Source of the DNA: Oscillospiraceae bacterium
GTDB taxonomy: Bacteria; Bacillota; Clostridia; Oscillospirales; CAG-272
Assembly: GCA_015065005.1 (NCBI GenBank)
Contig: SVRE01000012.1
Location: 1 to 43,041 of the forward strand
Reading direction: 5' to 3'
DNA: 43,041 nt
Of the stretch, positions 17,854-25,325 are shown piece by piece (position 1 is the first letter of the stretch; every line of letters begins with the position of its first letter). The translations under genes and the position numbers were made by a program. The notes under the pieces were generated by a model. That model made no database searches. It was not told the origin of the DNA and saw only the letters and a list, made by a program, of their open reading frames with translations.

Positions 17854-17882
17854 ATTTTAACACATATTTTGCCAAAAATCAA
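17854..17882 (-). promoter_or_regulatory. Promoter of the epimerase gene
   Basis: TTGATT (17877-17882, complement) and TAAAAT (17854-17859), spacer 17 bp. It is nearly back-to-back with the divergent promoter starting at 17885. Confidence 0.7.
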
Positions 17883-17884
17883 TA

Positions 17885-17913
17885 TTGAAAATTATCGGCA
17901 CGTATGGTAGAAT
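17885..17913 (+). promoter_or_regulatory. Promoter of the radical SAM gene
   Basis: TTGAAA (17885-17890) and TAGAAT (17908-17913), spacer 17 bp. It leaves a leader of about 20 bases before GGGAGGT and the GTG start. Confidence 0.7.
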
Positions 17914-17940
17914 ATATAAGGATTGAAGGGAGGTGCGCCT

Positions 17941-18894
17941 GTGGCAAATATCGCGCTTTTGAACAGATGTAATTTAAGATGCCCCTATTGCTTTGCAGAT
18001 AACTATATAGCTGATGAAAGGACGGACATTACCCTTGACACCTTTAAGGTGCTTCTTGATTTTTGCGCTCCTGAGGGGGAACTTGGAATTATCGGTGGTG
18101 AGCCGCTTTTGCACAAGGAATTTGACAGCATTATGTCTCTTGCACTGAACGATTACCGATTTAACAGGATAACTGTATTTACAAACGGTGTAAATCTCCA
18201 TAAGCATCTTAATGCGGTAAATGACCGAAGGGTAATGCTTTTAATTAACGTAAATTCCCAAAGGGATATGGGTCAGGGTGCGTTTTATCTTGTGGATTCA
18301 AATATTGACTTGCTTTTTAAATCGGGATTTTCAGGAAGCATCAGTATAGGAATTAATGTGTATGAGGAAAATCAGGATTTTACCGACTTTTTATACCTGG
18401 TAAAAAAATACGGATTTAAGAAAATAAGATTGAGTGTTGTAATTCCCCATCAAAAAAGCGAGGGTGGCATTAAATATTTTATGCGTATGAAGCCAACTCT
18501 TTTTAATCTTTATAGGGAATTGAAGGCGCTTGGCGTCAGCCCCTGCTATGACTGTAATGCCATACCGGAGTGTGTTTATACCGAGGAGGAAAAGTCGTTT
18601 TTACAGACACTCCCCTTCGCAAATGACTTTGAAAGGCAGATTTTCTGCGGGGAGCGCAGCGTTTGCTCTCCGGTGATTGATTTGTACCCGGATTTAAGTG
18701 CAACACGTTGCTTTGGCTGTTATGATATGGCAAGAGCTGATATACGGGAGTTTGAAAATATATTCGATTTGAAAAACTACTTTTTTAAGGAAATTGATGC
18801 AAGGCTTGTTCATAATTACTCCTGGGAAAAATGTAAGGATTGCTACAAATACAAAACCTTTGGCTGCTTTGGCGGCTGTCTTTGCTATAAATAA
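17941..18894 (+). CDS. Radical SAM protein with Cys-rich SPASM-like tail
   Basis: 317 aa from a GTG at 17941, chosen because GGGAGGT sits six bases upstream; an upstream TTG at 17923 lacks a site. The motif CNLRCPYC (C10, C14, C17) binds the 4Fe-4S cluster that cleaves SAM, and GGEPLL is the next strand motif. The C-terminal part carries many cysteines (CYDC, CGERSVC, CFGCYD, CKDCYKYKTFGCFGGC), like a SPASM domain with auxiliary clusters. No precursor peptide or partner gene is visible nearby. It could be a peptide-modifying enzyme or an anaerobic maturase; the substrate is unknown. Confidence 0.85.
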   Translation: MANIALLNRCNLRCPYCFADNYIADERTDITLDTFKVLLDFCAPEGELGIIGGEPLLHKEFDSIMSLALNDYRFNRITVFTNGVNLHKHLNAVNDRRVMLLINVNSQRDMGQGAFYLVDSNIDLLFKSGFSGSISIGINVYEENQDFTDFLYLVKKYGFKKIRLSVVIPHQKSEGGIKYFMRMKPTLFNLYRELKALGVSPCYDCNAIPECVYTEEEKSFLQTLPFANDFERQIFCGERSVCSPVIDLYPDLSATRCFGCYDMARADIREFENIFDLKNYFFKEIDARLVHNYSWEKCKDCYKYKTFGCFGGCLCYK

Positions 18895-18905
18895 AAGAAG
18901 AAACG

Positions 18906-18928
18906 GGTGGTAATTACCACCTTTTTTC
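18906..18928 (+). terminator. Terminator of the radical SAM gene
   Basis: Perfect palindrome GGTGGTAATTACCACC (18906-18921) followed by TTTTTTC. Confidence 0.9.
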
Positions 18929-18957
18929 TTGCAATTAAAATAATATAGTGGTAAAAT
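18929..18957 (+). promoter_or_regulatory. Promoter of nnrE-nnrD
   Basis: TTGCAA (18929-18934) and TAAAAT (18952-18957), spacer 17 bp. It begins immediately after the U-run of the preceding terminator. Confidence 0.65.
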
Positions 18958-18977
18958 ATAAAAAAGGCGGTGAGCAA

Positions 18978-20465
18978 ATGAAGGCAGTTACAAGCGTATA
19001 TAATATGCGTATCAGTGACAAGAATACCATAGAGAATAAAATACCGTCTCTTGAGCTTATGTATAAGGCGGGAGAGGGAATATATAAAAGCGTTGATTGG
19101 CACGGTAAAATTCTTGTTGTCTGTGGCAAGGGCAATAATGCAGGGGATGGGTACGTTGTCGCACAGCTGTTAAAGGACGGCGGCTATGATGTTGAAATTT
19201 TGCTTCTTGAGAAAGCATTTTCTCCTGACGGAAAATACTATTTTGACATATGCAATTCCAAAAAAGTGCCTTGGAGTGTCTATAATTTGGGAAAAATACA
19301 GGGCTATGACATAATTCTTGACTGTATTTTCGGCACAGGCTTTAAGGGTAATGTGGAAGGAAGCGCAAGGGCGCTTATTGAGGGTATCAATGAAAGCGGT
19401 GCTTACGTTGTGTCTGCTGACATTAACAGTGGCTTAAATGGGGATAGCGGTCTTTGCAGTATATGTGTAAAAAGTGATTTGACAATTTCAATAGGCACAT
19501 ACAAAAGCGGACATTTTTTGAATATGGCAAAGGACAAAATCGGTAAGCTGATAAATATTGACATTGGTATTGATTTGTTGGAGAAGCCATACCTTTTGCT
19601 CGAAAAGGCGGATGCTTACAAGTTCTTAGGCAGACGTGATAATTTTACAAACAAGGGAACATACGGATATGTTACGTTAATTGGCGGTTGTCTTGAGTAT
19701 TCGGGGGCAGTTAAGCTTGCAAATTTGGCGGCAACGGCTATGCGTAGCGGTAGCGGGGTGGTTAAGCTTGCTATACCGAAATCCATATGTACGTCTGTTG
19801 CACCTTACCTTCTGGAAAGCACTCTTTATCCTCTTTCCGACACTGACGGGAGCGTGAAATTTTGCGAAAATGAGATACAGGGTGCCCTAAATAACGTAAA
19901 AGCGTTAGCTATAGGTATGGGCTGGGGTCAAAGGGGTGACAACTCGCAAATCCTAAAATATATTCTTGAAAATTACAGCCTGCCTGTAATTATTGATGCG
20001 GACGGACTTAACACTCTTGCTAAAATGGATAGTGCTATTTTAAGGAATAGCAAATGCAAGGCTGTACTAACCCCACACCTAAAGGAATTTGAGCGCCTTT
20101 GCGGTGTACCTGTGGCAAAAATACAGGAAAGCCCAATAGAATATGCTAAGGAATATGCAAAAAGCACAGGTGCCGTCCTGCTATTAAAGGGCCCGACAAC
20201 CGTGATTACAGACGGAGATACTGTTTTTCTGTCCAGCACTGGCTGCGCAGGAATGGCAACTGCGGGAAGCGGAGATGTGCTAAGCGGAATTTTGTGCGCT
20301 ATGTGCGGTGCCCACAACGATATTTTAAAGGCGGTTGGTATTGGCGCGTTTATAAATGGCTACGCAGGTCAAATGGCACAGGCTGAATATGGGGATATTT
20401 CAATGATAGCCTCCGATACTGCAAGATTTATTGCCAAAGCAATAAAAGAGTTAACAAAGGACTAA
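18978..20465 (+). CDS. nnrD: Bifunctional NAD(P)H-hydrate epimerase / ADP-dependent dehydratase
   Basis: 495 aa from the ATG at 18978; the GTG at 18948 lies within the promoter and is rejected. The N-terminal domain (about 1-205) is the YjeF_N/NnrE epimerase, with GKGNNAGDGYVVA and SADINSGLNGDSG. The C-terminal domain (about 225-495) is the NnrD dehydratase of the ribokinase-like fold, with LTPHLKEFERL and AGSGDVLSGI around the catalytic Asp. Together they repair damaged NADHX and NADPHX. A single gene encodes both, as in E. coli. An own promoter and terminator frame it. Confidence 0.95.
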   Translation: MKAVTSVYNMRISDKNTIENKIPSLELMYKAGEGIYKSVDWHGKILVVCGKGNNAGDGYVVAQLLKDGGYDVEILLLEKAFSPDGKYYFDICNSKKVPWSVYNLGKIQGYDIILDCIFGTGFKGNVEGSARALIEGINESGAYVVSADINSGLNGDSGLCSICVKSDLTISIGTYKSGHFLNMAKDKIGKLINIDIGIDLLEKPYLLLEKADAYKFLGRRDNFTNKGTYGYVTLIGGCLEYSGAVKLANLAATAMRSGSGVVKLAIPKSICTSVAPYLLESTLYPLSDTDGSVKFCENEIQGALNNVKALAIGMGWGQRGDNSQILKYILENYSLPVIIDADGLNTLAKMDSAILRNSKCKAVLTPHLKEFERLCGVPVAKIQESPIEYAKEYAKSTGAVLLLKGPTTVITDGDTVFLSSTGCAGMATAGSGDVLSGILCAMCGAHNDILKAVGIGAFINGYAGQMAQAEYGDISMIASDTARFIAKAIKELTKD

Positions 20466-20469
20466 ACAC

Positions 20470-20501
20470 AAAAAACGAGGTGAAATTCACCTCGTTTTTT
20501 A
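20470..20501 (+). terminator. Terminator of nnrE-nnrD
   Basis: Stem ACGAGGTGAA / TTCACCTCGT (sharing the central A) with an A-run before and TTTTTT after. It lies five bases beyond the stop codon and directly abuts the MITE-like element. Confidence 0.9.
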
Positions 20502-20786
20502 GTTAGCCACAGTATACCCAATCGAACCCGTCTATCGCGCAAAATAGACGGCGCCTTCCAACAGATAAAGCCTTGAAATATTTTTATATGCCTGCGTCTT
20601 TCTCTATTGAAATCCCCTCGCCTATTATGTGCGAATAGATTGCTTCGCAAATTTAGAGCGAATAAATAGAGGCTTAGGCAAGACAAAAAAGCGCGGGCGA
20701 TTAATAATCGGCAAGATTTTTTCGTTGCAGCATAAGGCTTTATTTATCGCTCCAAATCGGGTTCGACTGGGTATACTGCGGCTAAC
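20502..20786. mobile_element. MITE-like 285-bp imperfect palindrome
   Basis: Two 29-bp terminal inverted repeats, 20502-20530 and 20758-20786, match at 27 of 29 positions; each begins GTTAGCC and ends TCGAACCCG. Inside are CCGTCTAT / ATAGACGG (20528-20551) and other partly pairing arms such as AGATAAAGCCTT with AAGGCTTTATTTAT. There is no convincing long reading frame; frames of 66-74 codons here arise from the repeats themselves. No clear target-site duplication is visible. The whole gap 20466-20836 is this element plus the terminator before it. Confidence 0.75.
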
Positions 20787-20836
20787 CGAAACTTTTAAAA
20801 AATTTTCATCAGCTTTTTACACCTGTTAAACATGAG

Positions 20837-21562
20837 TTAACAATTCTTTTCTATGTAGCTAATGGTGATGTCAAGAAACTTTTTGCTCATTTCCTCGCCT
20901 AAATCACAATGGTCCTTATTTGGTACCTTGTAATAGTCAACATGCCTGTATTTGGAAAGCTCTTTTACAAATTTTTCACTGTGCATATCAATGTTAACCG
21001 CACTGTCTTTTTCACAGTGGAATACGGTATATTCGGTTTTTTCAGGGAGCGTGCTTGCTAAATGCAAGGGGGAGCAGCTCCTTAATGCCTCGTCAAGTGT
21101 GCAATCATATGCGTAAAATGCACTGTAAATGGTACGTGGCAAGTCAACCCTTTCTGTAAAGTGGTACGGAAGGTCGCAAACAGGGCAATTTGCAACACAG
21201 CCCACAGGCGTGTGCTTTGCGTACTTGGTGTAAACAATGCAGGCAAGGCCGCCCATTGAACCGCCGATTGCTACCAAGGGTGTCTTATCAGTCAATCCGT
21301 GCTTTTCCTTTAAAACATCAATAATTTCATCAGCTAAGCCTACCTCGTCCTTGTTCATCCAGCCCCAGGGGTTTGTGTAAGGGGTAATAAATAAAATATC
21401 ATTTTCAGCCAGGGCTATGCCTGTTTTTGTATCCTCGCGGTACATTGCCTGCCCTCCAAGGCCAAAGAAATCAATAACAATCCCCTTGATTTTCCCCTTG
21501 ATAATTTTTTCATTTGTATATGCAAAATAATGTAAGTTTTCGCGTCTTATTATTTTTTCCAT
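20837..21562 (-). CDS. Alpha/beta-fold hydrolase (prolyl-oligopeptidase-like)
   Basis: 241 aa, no signal peptide. The nucleophile elbow is GGSMGG (S102), the acid is likely the Asp in HCEKDSAVN, and the His is in NKDHCDLGE, giving a Ser-Asp-His triad in the right order. The active-site neighbourhood WGWMNKDEVGLADEI fits serine hydrolases of the S9/esterase group. The substrate is unknown. It starts 50 bp after the Mrr-like gene, with GAGGT before the ATG, and is probably the last gene of a three-gene transcript. Confidence 0.85.
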   Translation of the reverse strand: MEKIIRRENLHYFAYTNEKIIKGKIKGIVIDFFGLGGQAMYREDTKTGIALAENDILFITPYTNPWGWMNKDEVGLADEIIDVLKEKHGLTDKTPLVAIGGSMGGLACIVYTKYAKHTPVGCVANCPVCDLPYHFTERVDLPRTIYSAFYAYDCTLDEALRSCSPLHLASTLPEKTEYTVFHCEKDSAVNIDMHSEKFVKELSKYRHVDYYKVPNKDHCDLGEEMSKKFLDITISYIEKNC

Positions 21563-21612
21563 ATTAACCTCTTTTTGCCTTTTTTCTGTACCCTGTGTCT
21601 GATTTTAATTGT

Positions 21613-22620
21613 TTATCTGTTAAAAATAGCCTCATCAAAGGTGTATCCTTCCTTGTACTTGTTAATACCGTATGAGGTTCGCTTAACAAGGCTGAAAAGC
21701 TTATCTCCGTCAATACCCACAAGGTCACCTACCGCATCAATAAAGTTTTCCGCACTTTCGTGAAAATGTGTTGTGGTTACGTAAATTCCGCGTGTTGCGC
21801 CCTTGGCATTCATAGCGCCGTAAAATTCACGTACCTCCTTTTCCGTTACGTGGGCACGGTCACGGCACTTGGTTTGTGCAACAATGGTTTCAACGAAGCC
21901 AAGGAAATCAACGGTTTCCAATTCCACATCAAGCCCACCGTCATCACTGCCGCCTGTTATGTCACAGAAAACAACCATCTTGCCTGACAGGGTGAAATAC
22001 TTTTCAAGCAAATTTGCAACAAAGCTTTCAAAAAACTTACCACCCATCAGCCACAGCTTTTTGAAAAACTTTGGCTTAAATTCATTTTCAGGCAGGGGAG
22101 TGTCGTTATTTTCGTTTATGTCCTCCGGGGTTATGTCTCTGTATTTGCCGTCAATGAACTCAATCTCGTCATTGTTCAATAGATTAAAAAGAACATTACC
22201 CGCAATAGAGTGTAAGGAATAATCATCCTTGAAGGATGATGTTGTGTCAGTGCCGAAATGGATTTCAAGCTGGCGGAAAATTTCATTTTTGGTGTAAGCC
22301 CCTCTTTGCAAAATTTCCTTAACCTCTGCCTCTACCAAATCCTCTTTAACTATAACAAGCTCCTCCTTGGCAAGGGAGTATCTGTCTCCCTTACGTTTAA
22401 GGTTCTGCTTATTTATAAGCTCGTTTATGGCGGTAGATATATAGCTTCTGATTACGCTGTTTTTGCTCCTTGGGGAATTGTCCTCAAGCTCCGCCTCACT
22501 TAACCCGTAGCATAAAAGCGCGCCTTCAATTATCTCATTTCTTGTTGCGTTTTCCGTATTTGAAAGAAATTTGATAACCGCCTCTGTTGATTTCCTTTTC
22601 ATTTTGTTGGTAACTCTCAT
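21613..22620 (-). CDS. Mrr-like restriction endonuclease family protein
   Basis: 335 aa. The C-terminal part is a PD-(D/E)xK nuclease of the Mrr_cat type: E198 in GGKFFESFVANLL, D231 in DDGGLDVELE, and the Q249-x-K251 motif in VAQTKCRD, followed by YVTTTHFHESA. The first 180 residues look like two winged-helix segments with charged linkers, probably the DNA-recognition part. Mrr proteins cut methylated or otherwise modified DNA. No methylase or other defence gene is adjacent. It sits 9 bp after the SGNH hydrolase gene; AAGGTGA precedes the ATG. Confidence 0.85.
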   Translation of the reverse strand: MRVTNKMKRKSTEAVIKFLSNTENATRNEIIEGALLCYGLSEAELEDNSPRSKNSVIRSYISTAINELINKQNLKRKGDRYSLAKEELVIVKEDLVEAEVKEILQRGAYTKNEIFRQLEIHFGTDTTSSFKDDYSLHSIAGNVLFNLLNNDEIEFIDGKYRDITPEDINENNDTPLPENEFKPKFFKKLWLMGGKFFESFVANLLEKYFTLSGKMVVFCDITGGSDDGGLDVELETVDFLGFVETIVAQTKCRDRAHVTEKEVREFYGAMNAKGATRGIYVTTTHFHESAENFIDAVGDLVGIDGDKLFSLVKRTSYGINKYKEGYTFDEAIFNR

Positions 22621-22629
22621 AAAATCACC

Positions 22630-23631
22630 TTATTTCTCAAGTATTTTCCTGATAACAGGCTCAATAACCTGTGCCATTTTGAAAAAGCCCAGGTCATTTG
22701 GATGGACCGTATCAATAAAGCAAAGCTCCTTGTCAGGGTCGTTTTTGAAAAAGCTTTCTCCGTCAATAAAATATACGTTTTTATCTCCGCATTTTATGGC
22801 GTTTTCGTAAGTAGCCCTAACAACCTCTTTTCTTGCAAGCTCATCTTCCTCGTAATTAGCGCAAGGTCGGGTTAACATTACAATTGGTAAATAGGGCTGC
22901 TTTTGGCGTATGCGCTTGAAAAACGGCTCGTGGGTAGCCTTTAAATGCTCAACCGTTGGTGCGTTGTGGTCATAGTCGTAAATAAACACAGAAATATCAA
23001 TAGTATTTATAAAGTCCGCCATTTCAAGCTCACCCTTTGCACTTCCCGAAAAGCCTAAATTGTAGTAATCCGCATCCAGGTGCCTTGAAATCATTGCATT
23101 GTATCCGTTACAAACGTTGCAGGCAATACCGCCCTCAGTAATGGAAGAGCCGTAAAAGAGCATAGGCTTTGAATATTTGTAAGGTGTTGGCGGTTCAATG
23201 CTCGCATCATCCTCAATATACACCCACACATTTTTTAATATTTCGTTTCTCGGTAAAAAGATGGTTACATCCTCCATCTTTTCGCTTTTAGTGAAGGTTC
23301 TTTCGCAAACCTTTGTTTCATAGTTGTACGCGTTTACAAGCCCCAAATATCTTGATGTGGGTCGCTCACCAACAAAAACGTATGCGCTCTGGCAAGCGTA
23401 AATTGACATACCAATATCAACACTCAGGGTTTCAAATTCAATTTTCAGTGTGAATTTTTTAGAGTTGGTCCTGAAGCCAAGACGCGCACCCATCGGGCGC
23501 CTTCCCAAGAATTCAAGACTTGGTACCTTTTCTATTAGCTCATCAGGCAATCTTTTAAGAGCTTTGTGCTTTTCAAAGTGCGGTATTCCAAAAACCTTGA
23601 TTGGATAGTCGCTATATGTATATTCCCTCAT
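22630..23631 (-). CDS. SGNH/GDSL-family hydrolase
   Basis: 333 aa from the ATG at 23631, behind GAGGT; the GTG at 23643 is less likely. A beta-sandwich-like N-terminal half is followed by the SGNH core: block I YGSSIT, block II GFSGSAKG, block III DYDHNAP and block V DTVHPND. Family members deacetylate or de-esterify sugars or lipids, often carbohydrate esters. No signal peptide is seen. It heads a transcript including the Mrr-like gene and the hydrolase. Confidence 0.88.
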   Translation of the reverse strand: MREYTYSDYPIKVFGIPHFEKHKALKRLPDELIEKVPSLEFLGRRPMGARLGFRTNSKKFTLKIEFETLSVDIGMSIYACQSAYVFVGERPTSRYLGLVNAYNYETKVCERTFTKSEKMEDVTIFLPRNEILKNVWVYIEDDASIEPPTPYKYSKPMLFYGSSITEGGIACNVCNGYNAMISRHLDADYYNLGFSGSAKGELEMADFINTIDISVFIYDYDHNAPTVEHLKATHEPFFKRIRQKQPYLPIVMLTRPCANYEEDELARKEVVRATYENAIKCGDKNVYFIDGESFFKNDPDKELCFIDTVHPNDLGFFKMAQVIEPVIRKILEK

Positions 23632-23663
23632 AATGTACCTCACAAATATATATCTTCAATACT

Positions 23664-23692
23664 ATTTTATCATATAAATATTAACACTTCAA
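23664..23692 (-). promoter_or_regulatory. Promoter of the SGNH hydrolase transcript
   Basis: TTGAAG (23687-23692, complement) and TAAAAT (23664-23669), spacer 17 bp, about 32 bp ahead of the start codon. Confidence 0.7.
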
Positions 23693-23702
23693 TAAATTTT
23701 CA

Positions 23703-23758
23703 AAAAAAGAAGGTGCAAGAGCAAACTAAATTATAGCTCGCTTTTACACCTTTTAACT
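23703..23758 (-). terminator. Terminator of the beta-lactamase-fold gene
   Basis: On the minus strand AAGGTGTAA...GAGC pairs, with a bulge, with GCTC...TTGCACCTT, followed by CTTTTTTT. The stem is imperfect but the position and T-run fit. Confidence 0.6.
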
Positions 23759-23759
23759 G

Positions 23760-25235
23760 TTATTTTATTTTTGCCCACGCCTGCCCGTCATAGCCCCACA
23801 AAAAGTCCTCGGCAGTATTGCAAAATAGCACAGTTGCTACATCATCTTTAAACGCAAAGGTTAAAGATGCATTGCCAAAATAGTCATCAATTATTTGGGC
23901 AAGCAGCATGATTTTATTGTCCTGTAGCCAAGCAAATGAAACCGCATCCTTGTACCTATGCCCGTCTGTTGTACGTACGTGTCCGTACTCCTTTGAATAT
24001 CCAAGCTCGGGGAAATAGCCAAAGCAGTTTTGGTTTACATAAAAAGGTAATTCCATTTTGTTTCCGTCCTTAACGTAGGAGAAAATACCCTTTTCCTTAC
24101 CTTCAAAGGTAAATGTAAACTCGCTTAAGTTCATTTTGTTTTTGTCACATATGTAGGTTTTGCCGTTTAATCCTTCACGCATAGGGGAATCACTCTCACC
24201 ATTGATTGCAAACAGCTTGAGCGTGGCGGTTAATTCATCCAGCTCTCTTGCCTCAATTTCGTTTTCGGGCAGGGGAGTGTTACTTAAATTATCTATAATC
24301 AAGTCAAAAAGCTGATTAACAATATAGTCACTTGCCGCATCGTTTCCTTGGTTGTCGGCGGTACAGCAAAAGATAAAATCGTATTTTGGAATACAAATTG
24401 CAAGCTGGTCTCCCATTCCAACAAAGGCAAAGGAGTCCTCCTCTCCAATCCAAATCTGGTAGCCGTATCCGTGGCGGAATGGGTGCAGATGTCCGTCCCA
24501 CCTGTTGTCAACCTGCTTTGATGAGGCTTTGCGCAAAAACTCATCGTTCATTAGTCGCTTTTGGTTGTGAACACCGTAATTCATAACAAACCGAGCGAAG
24601 GAAGCAAGGTCGCGTGTGGTACATATCATTGCGGAATCTCCCCAGGAATCGCCGTTTGGAGTTTTAAGCACCCTTGCGTTTTTAAATGTACCAAGATGGC
24701 TGAAAATACGCTCATTCAAGTAATCGAAAAGCCTTCTTCCCGTCAGCTTTTCAACAAGCGAGCATAAAACCTGTGAGCCGGCGCTGTCGTATTCCCAAAT
24801 AGTACCGCTTGGGCGTCTGTTTCCTTTGTCACTGAAATAAAGGTGTGTCCTGTCAGGATCACTCTCGCAGAACCAACCACAGGGCAAGCCTGTTGTTGTC
24901 ATAGTCAGCATCTCTCTGATTGTTTGGGATTTTAAGGATTCGCACAGTGGCGTGTCGATCTTTTCGGGAAAATAGTCAACAATTCTGTCATCAAGCTTAA
25001 GCAGCCCGTCCTCTTCGCAAAGCCCTATGGCAACGGCAACAAAGCTTTTGGTAACAGAATACATTCTGTGGTTATAGTCCTTGTCAAAGGGCGCCCAGTA
25101 GCCCTCGTAAAAAATATTGTCTCCGCGCATCATAAGCACACTGTGCATATGCATTTGGCGCTTGTTTAACTGATTAATATATTGCTTTACAAAAGCGGAG
25201 GAAATGCCCACGCTTTCGGGTGTCACAACCTTCAT
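23760..25235 (-). CDS. Serine hydrolase of the beta-lactamase / penicillin-binding fold
   Basis: 491 aa, no obvious signal peptide. The SxxK motif is SVTK (S60, K63) in HRMYSVTKSFVAVAIG, the place seen in class C beta-lactamase-like esterases. EYDSAGSQV occupies the usual Y-x-N position, with Ser replacing Asn after Asp. Members include D-aminopeptidases, esterases and simple hydrolases, so antibiotic resistance cannot be assumed. The last 150 residues form a beta-rich domain of unknown role. Promoter and terminator make it a single-gene unit. Confidence 0.88.
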   Translation of the reverse strand: MKVVTPESVGISSAFVKQYINQLNKRQMHMHSVLMMRGDNIFYEGYWAPFDKDYNHRMYSVTKSFVAVAIGLCEEDGLLKLDDRIVDYFPEKIDTPLCESLKSQTIREMLTMTTTGLPCGWFCESDPDRTHLYFSDKGNRRPSGTIWEYDSAGSQVLCSLVEKLTGRRLFDYLNERIFSHLGTFKNARVLKTPNGDSWGDSAMICTTRDLASFARFVMNYGVHNQKRLMNDEFLRKASSKQVDNRWDGHLHPFRHGYGYQIWIGEEDSFAFVGMGDQLAICIPKYDFIFCCTADNQGNDAASDYIVNQLFDLIIDNLSNTPLPENEIEARELDELTATLKLFAINGESDSPMREGLNGKTYICDKNKMNLSEFTFTFEGKEKGIFSYVKDGNKMELPFYVNQNCFGYFPELGYSKEYGHVRTTDGHRYKDAVSFAWLQDNKIMLLAQIIDDYFGNASLTFAFKDDVATVLFCNTAEDFLWGYDGQAWAKIK

Positions 25236-25264
25236 ATCAAATCTCCTTATAAAGTCTTTTATTT

Positions 25265-25293
25265 ATATTATCACAAACAAAAATACAATTCAA
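25265..25293 (-). promoter_or_regulatory. Promoter of the beta-lactamase-fold gene
   Basis: TTGAAT (25288-25293, complement) and TAATAT (25265-25270), spacer 17 bp; AAGGAG lies before the ATG at 25235. Confidence 0.65.
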
Positions 25294-25323
25294 TAGAAAA
25301 CGGCTACAAAATGTAGCCGTTTG
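25291..25323 (-). terminator. Terminator of the CotH-type gene
   Basis: AAACGGCTACA-ttt-TGTAGCCGTTT on the minus strand directly after the stop codon, followed by TCTATTG. Confidence 0.85.
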
Positions 25324-25325
25324 AA

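Noticed and set aside
20502-20786. tRNA-like T-arm (GGGTTCGA) at both ends of the palindrome
   Set aside because: The flanking bases do not form a tRNA cloverleaf, there is no acceptor or anticodon arm, and the motif is part of the inverted repeat ends.
23760-25235. Antibiotic-resistance beta-lactamase
   Set aside because: The SxxK motif alone is shared with many esterases and peptidases, and there is no signal peptide, so resistance cannot be claimed.
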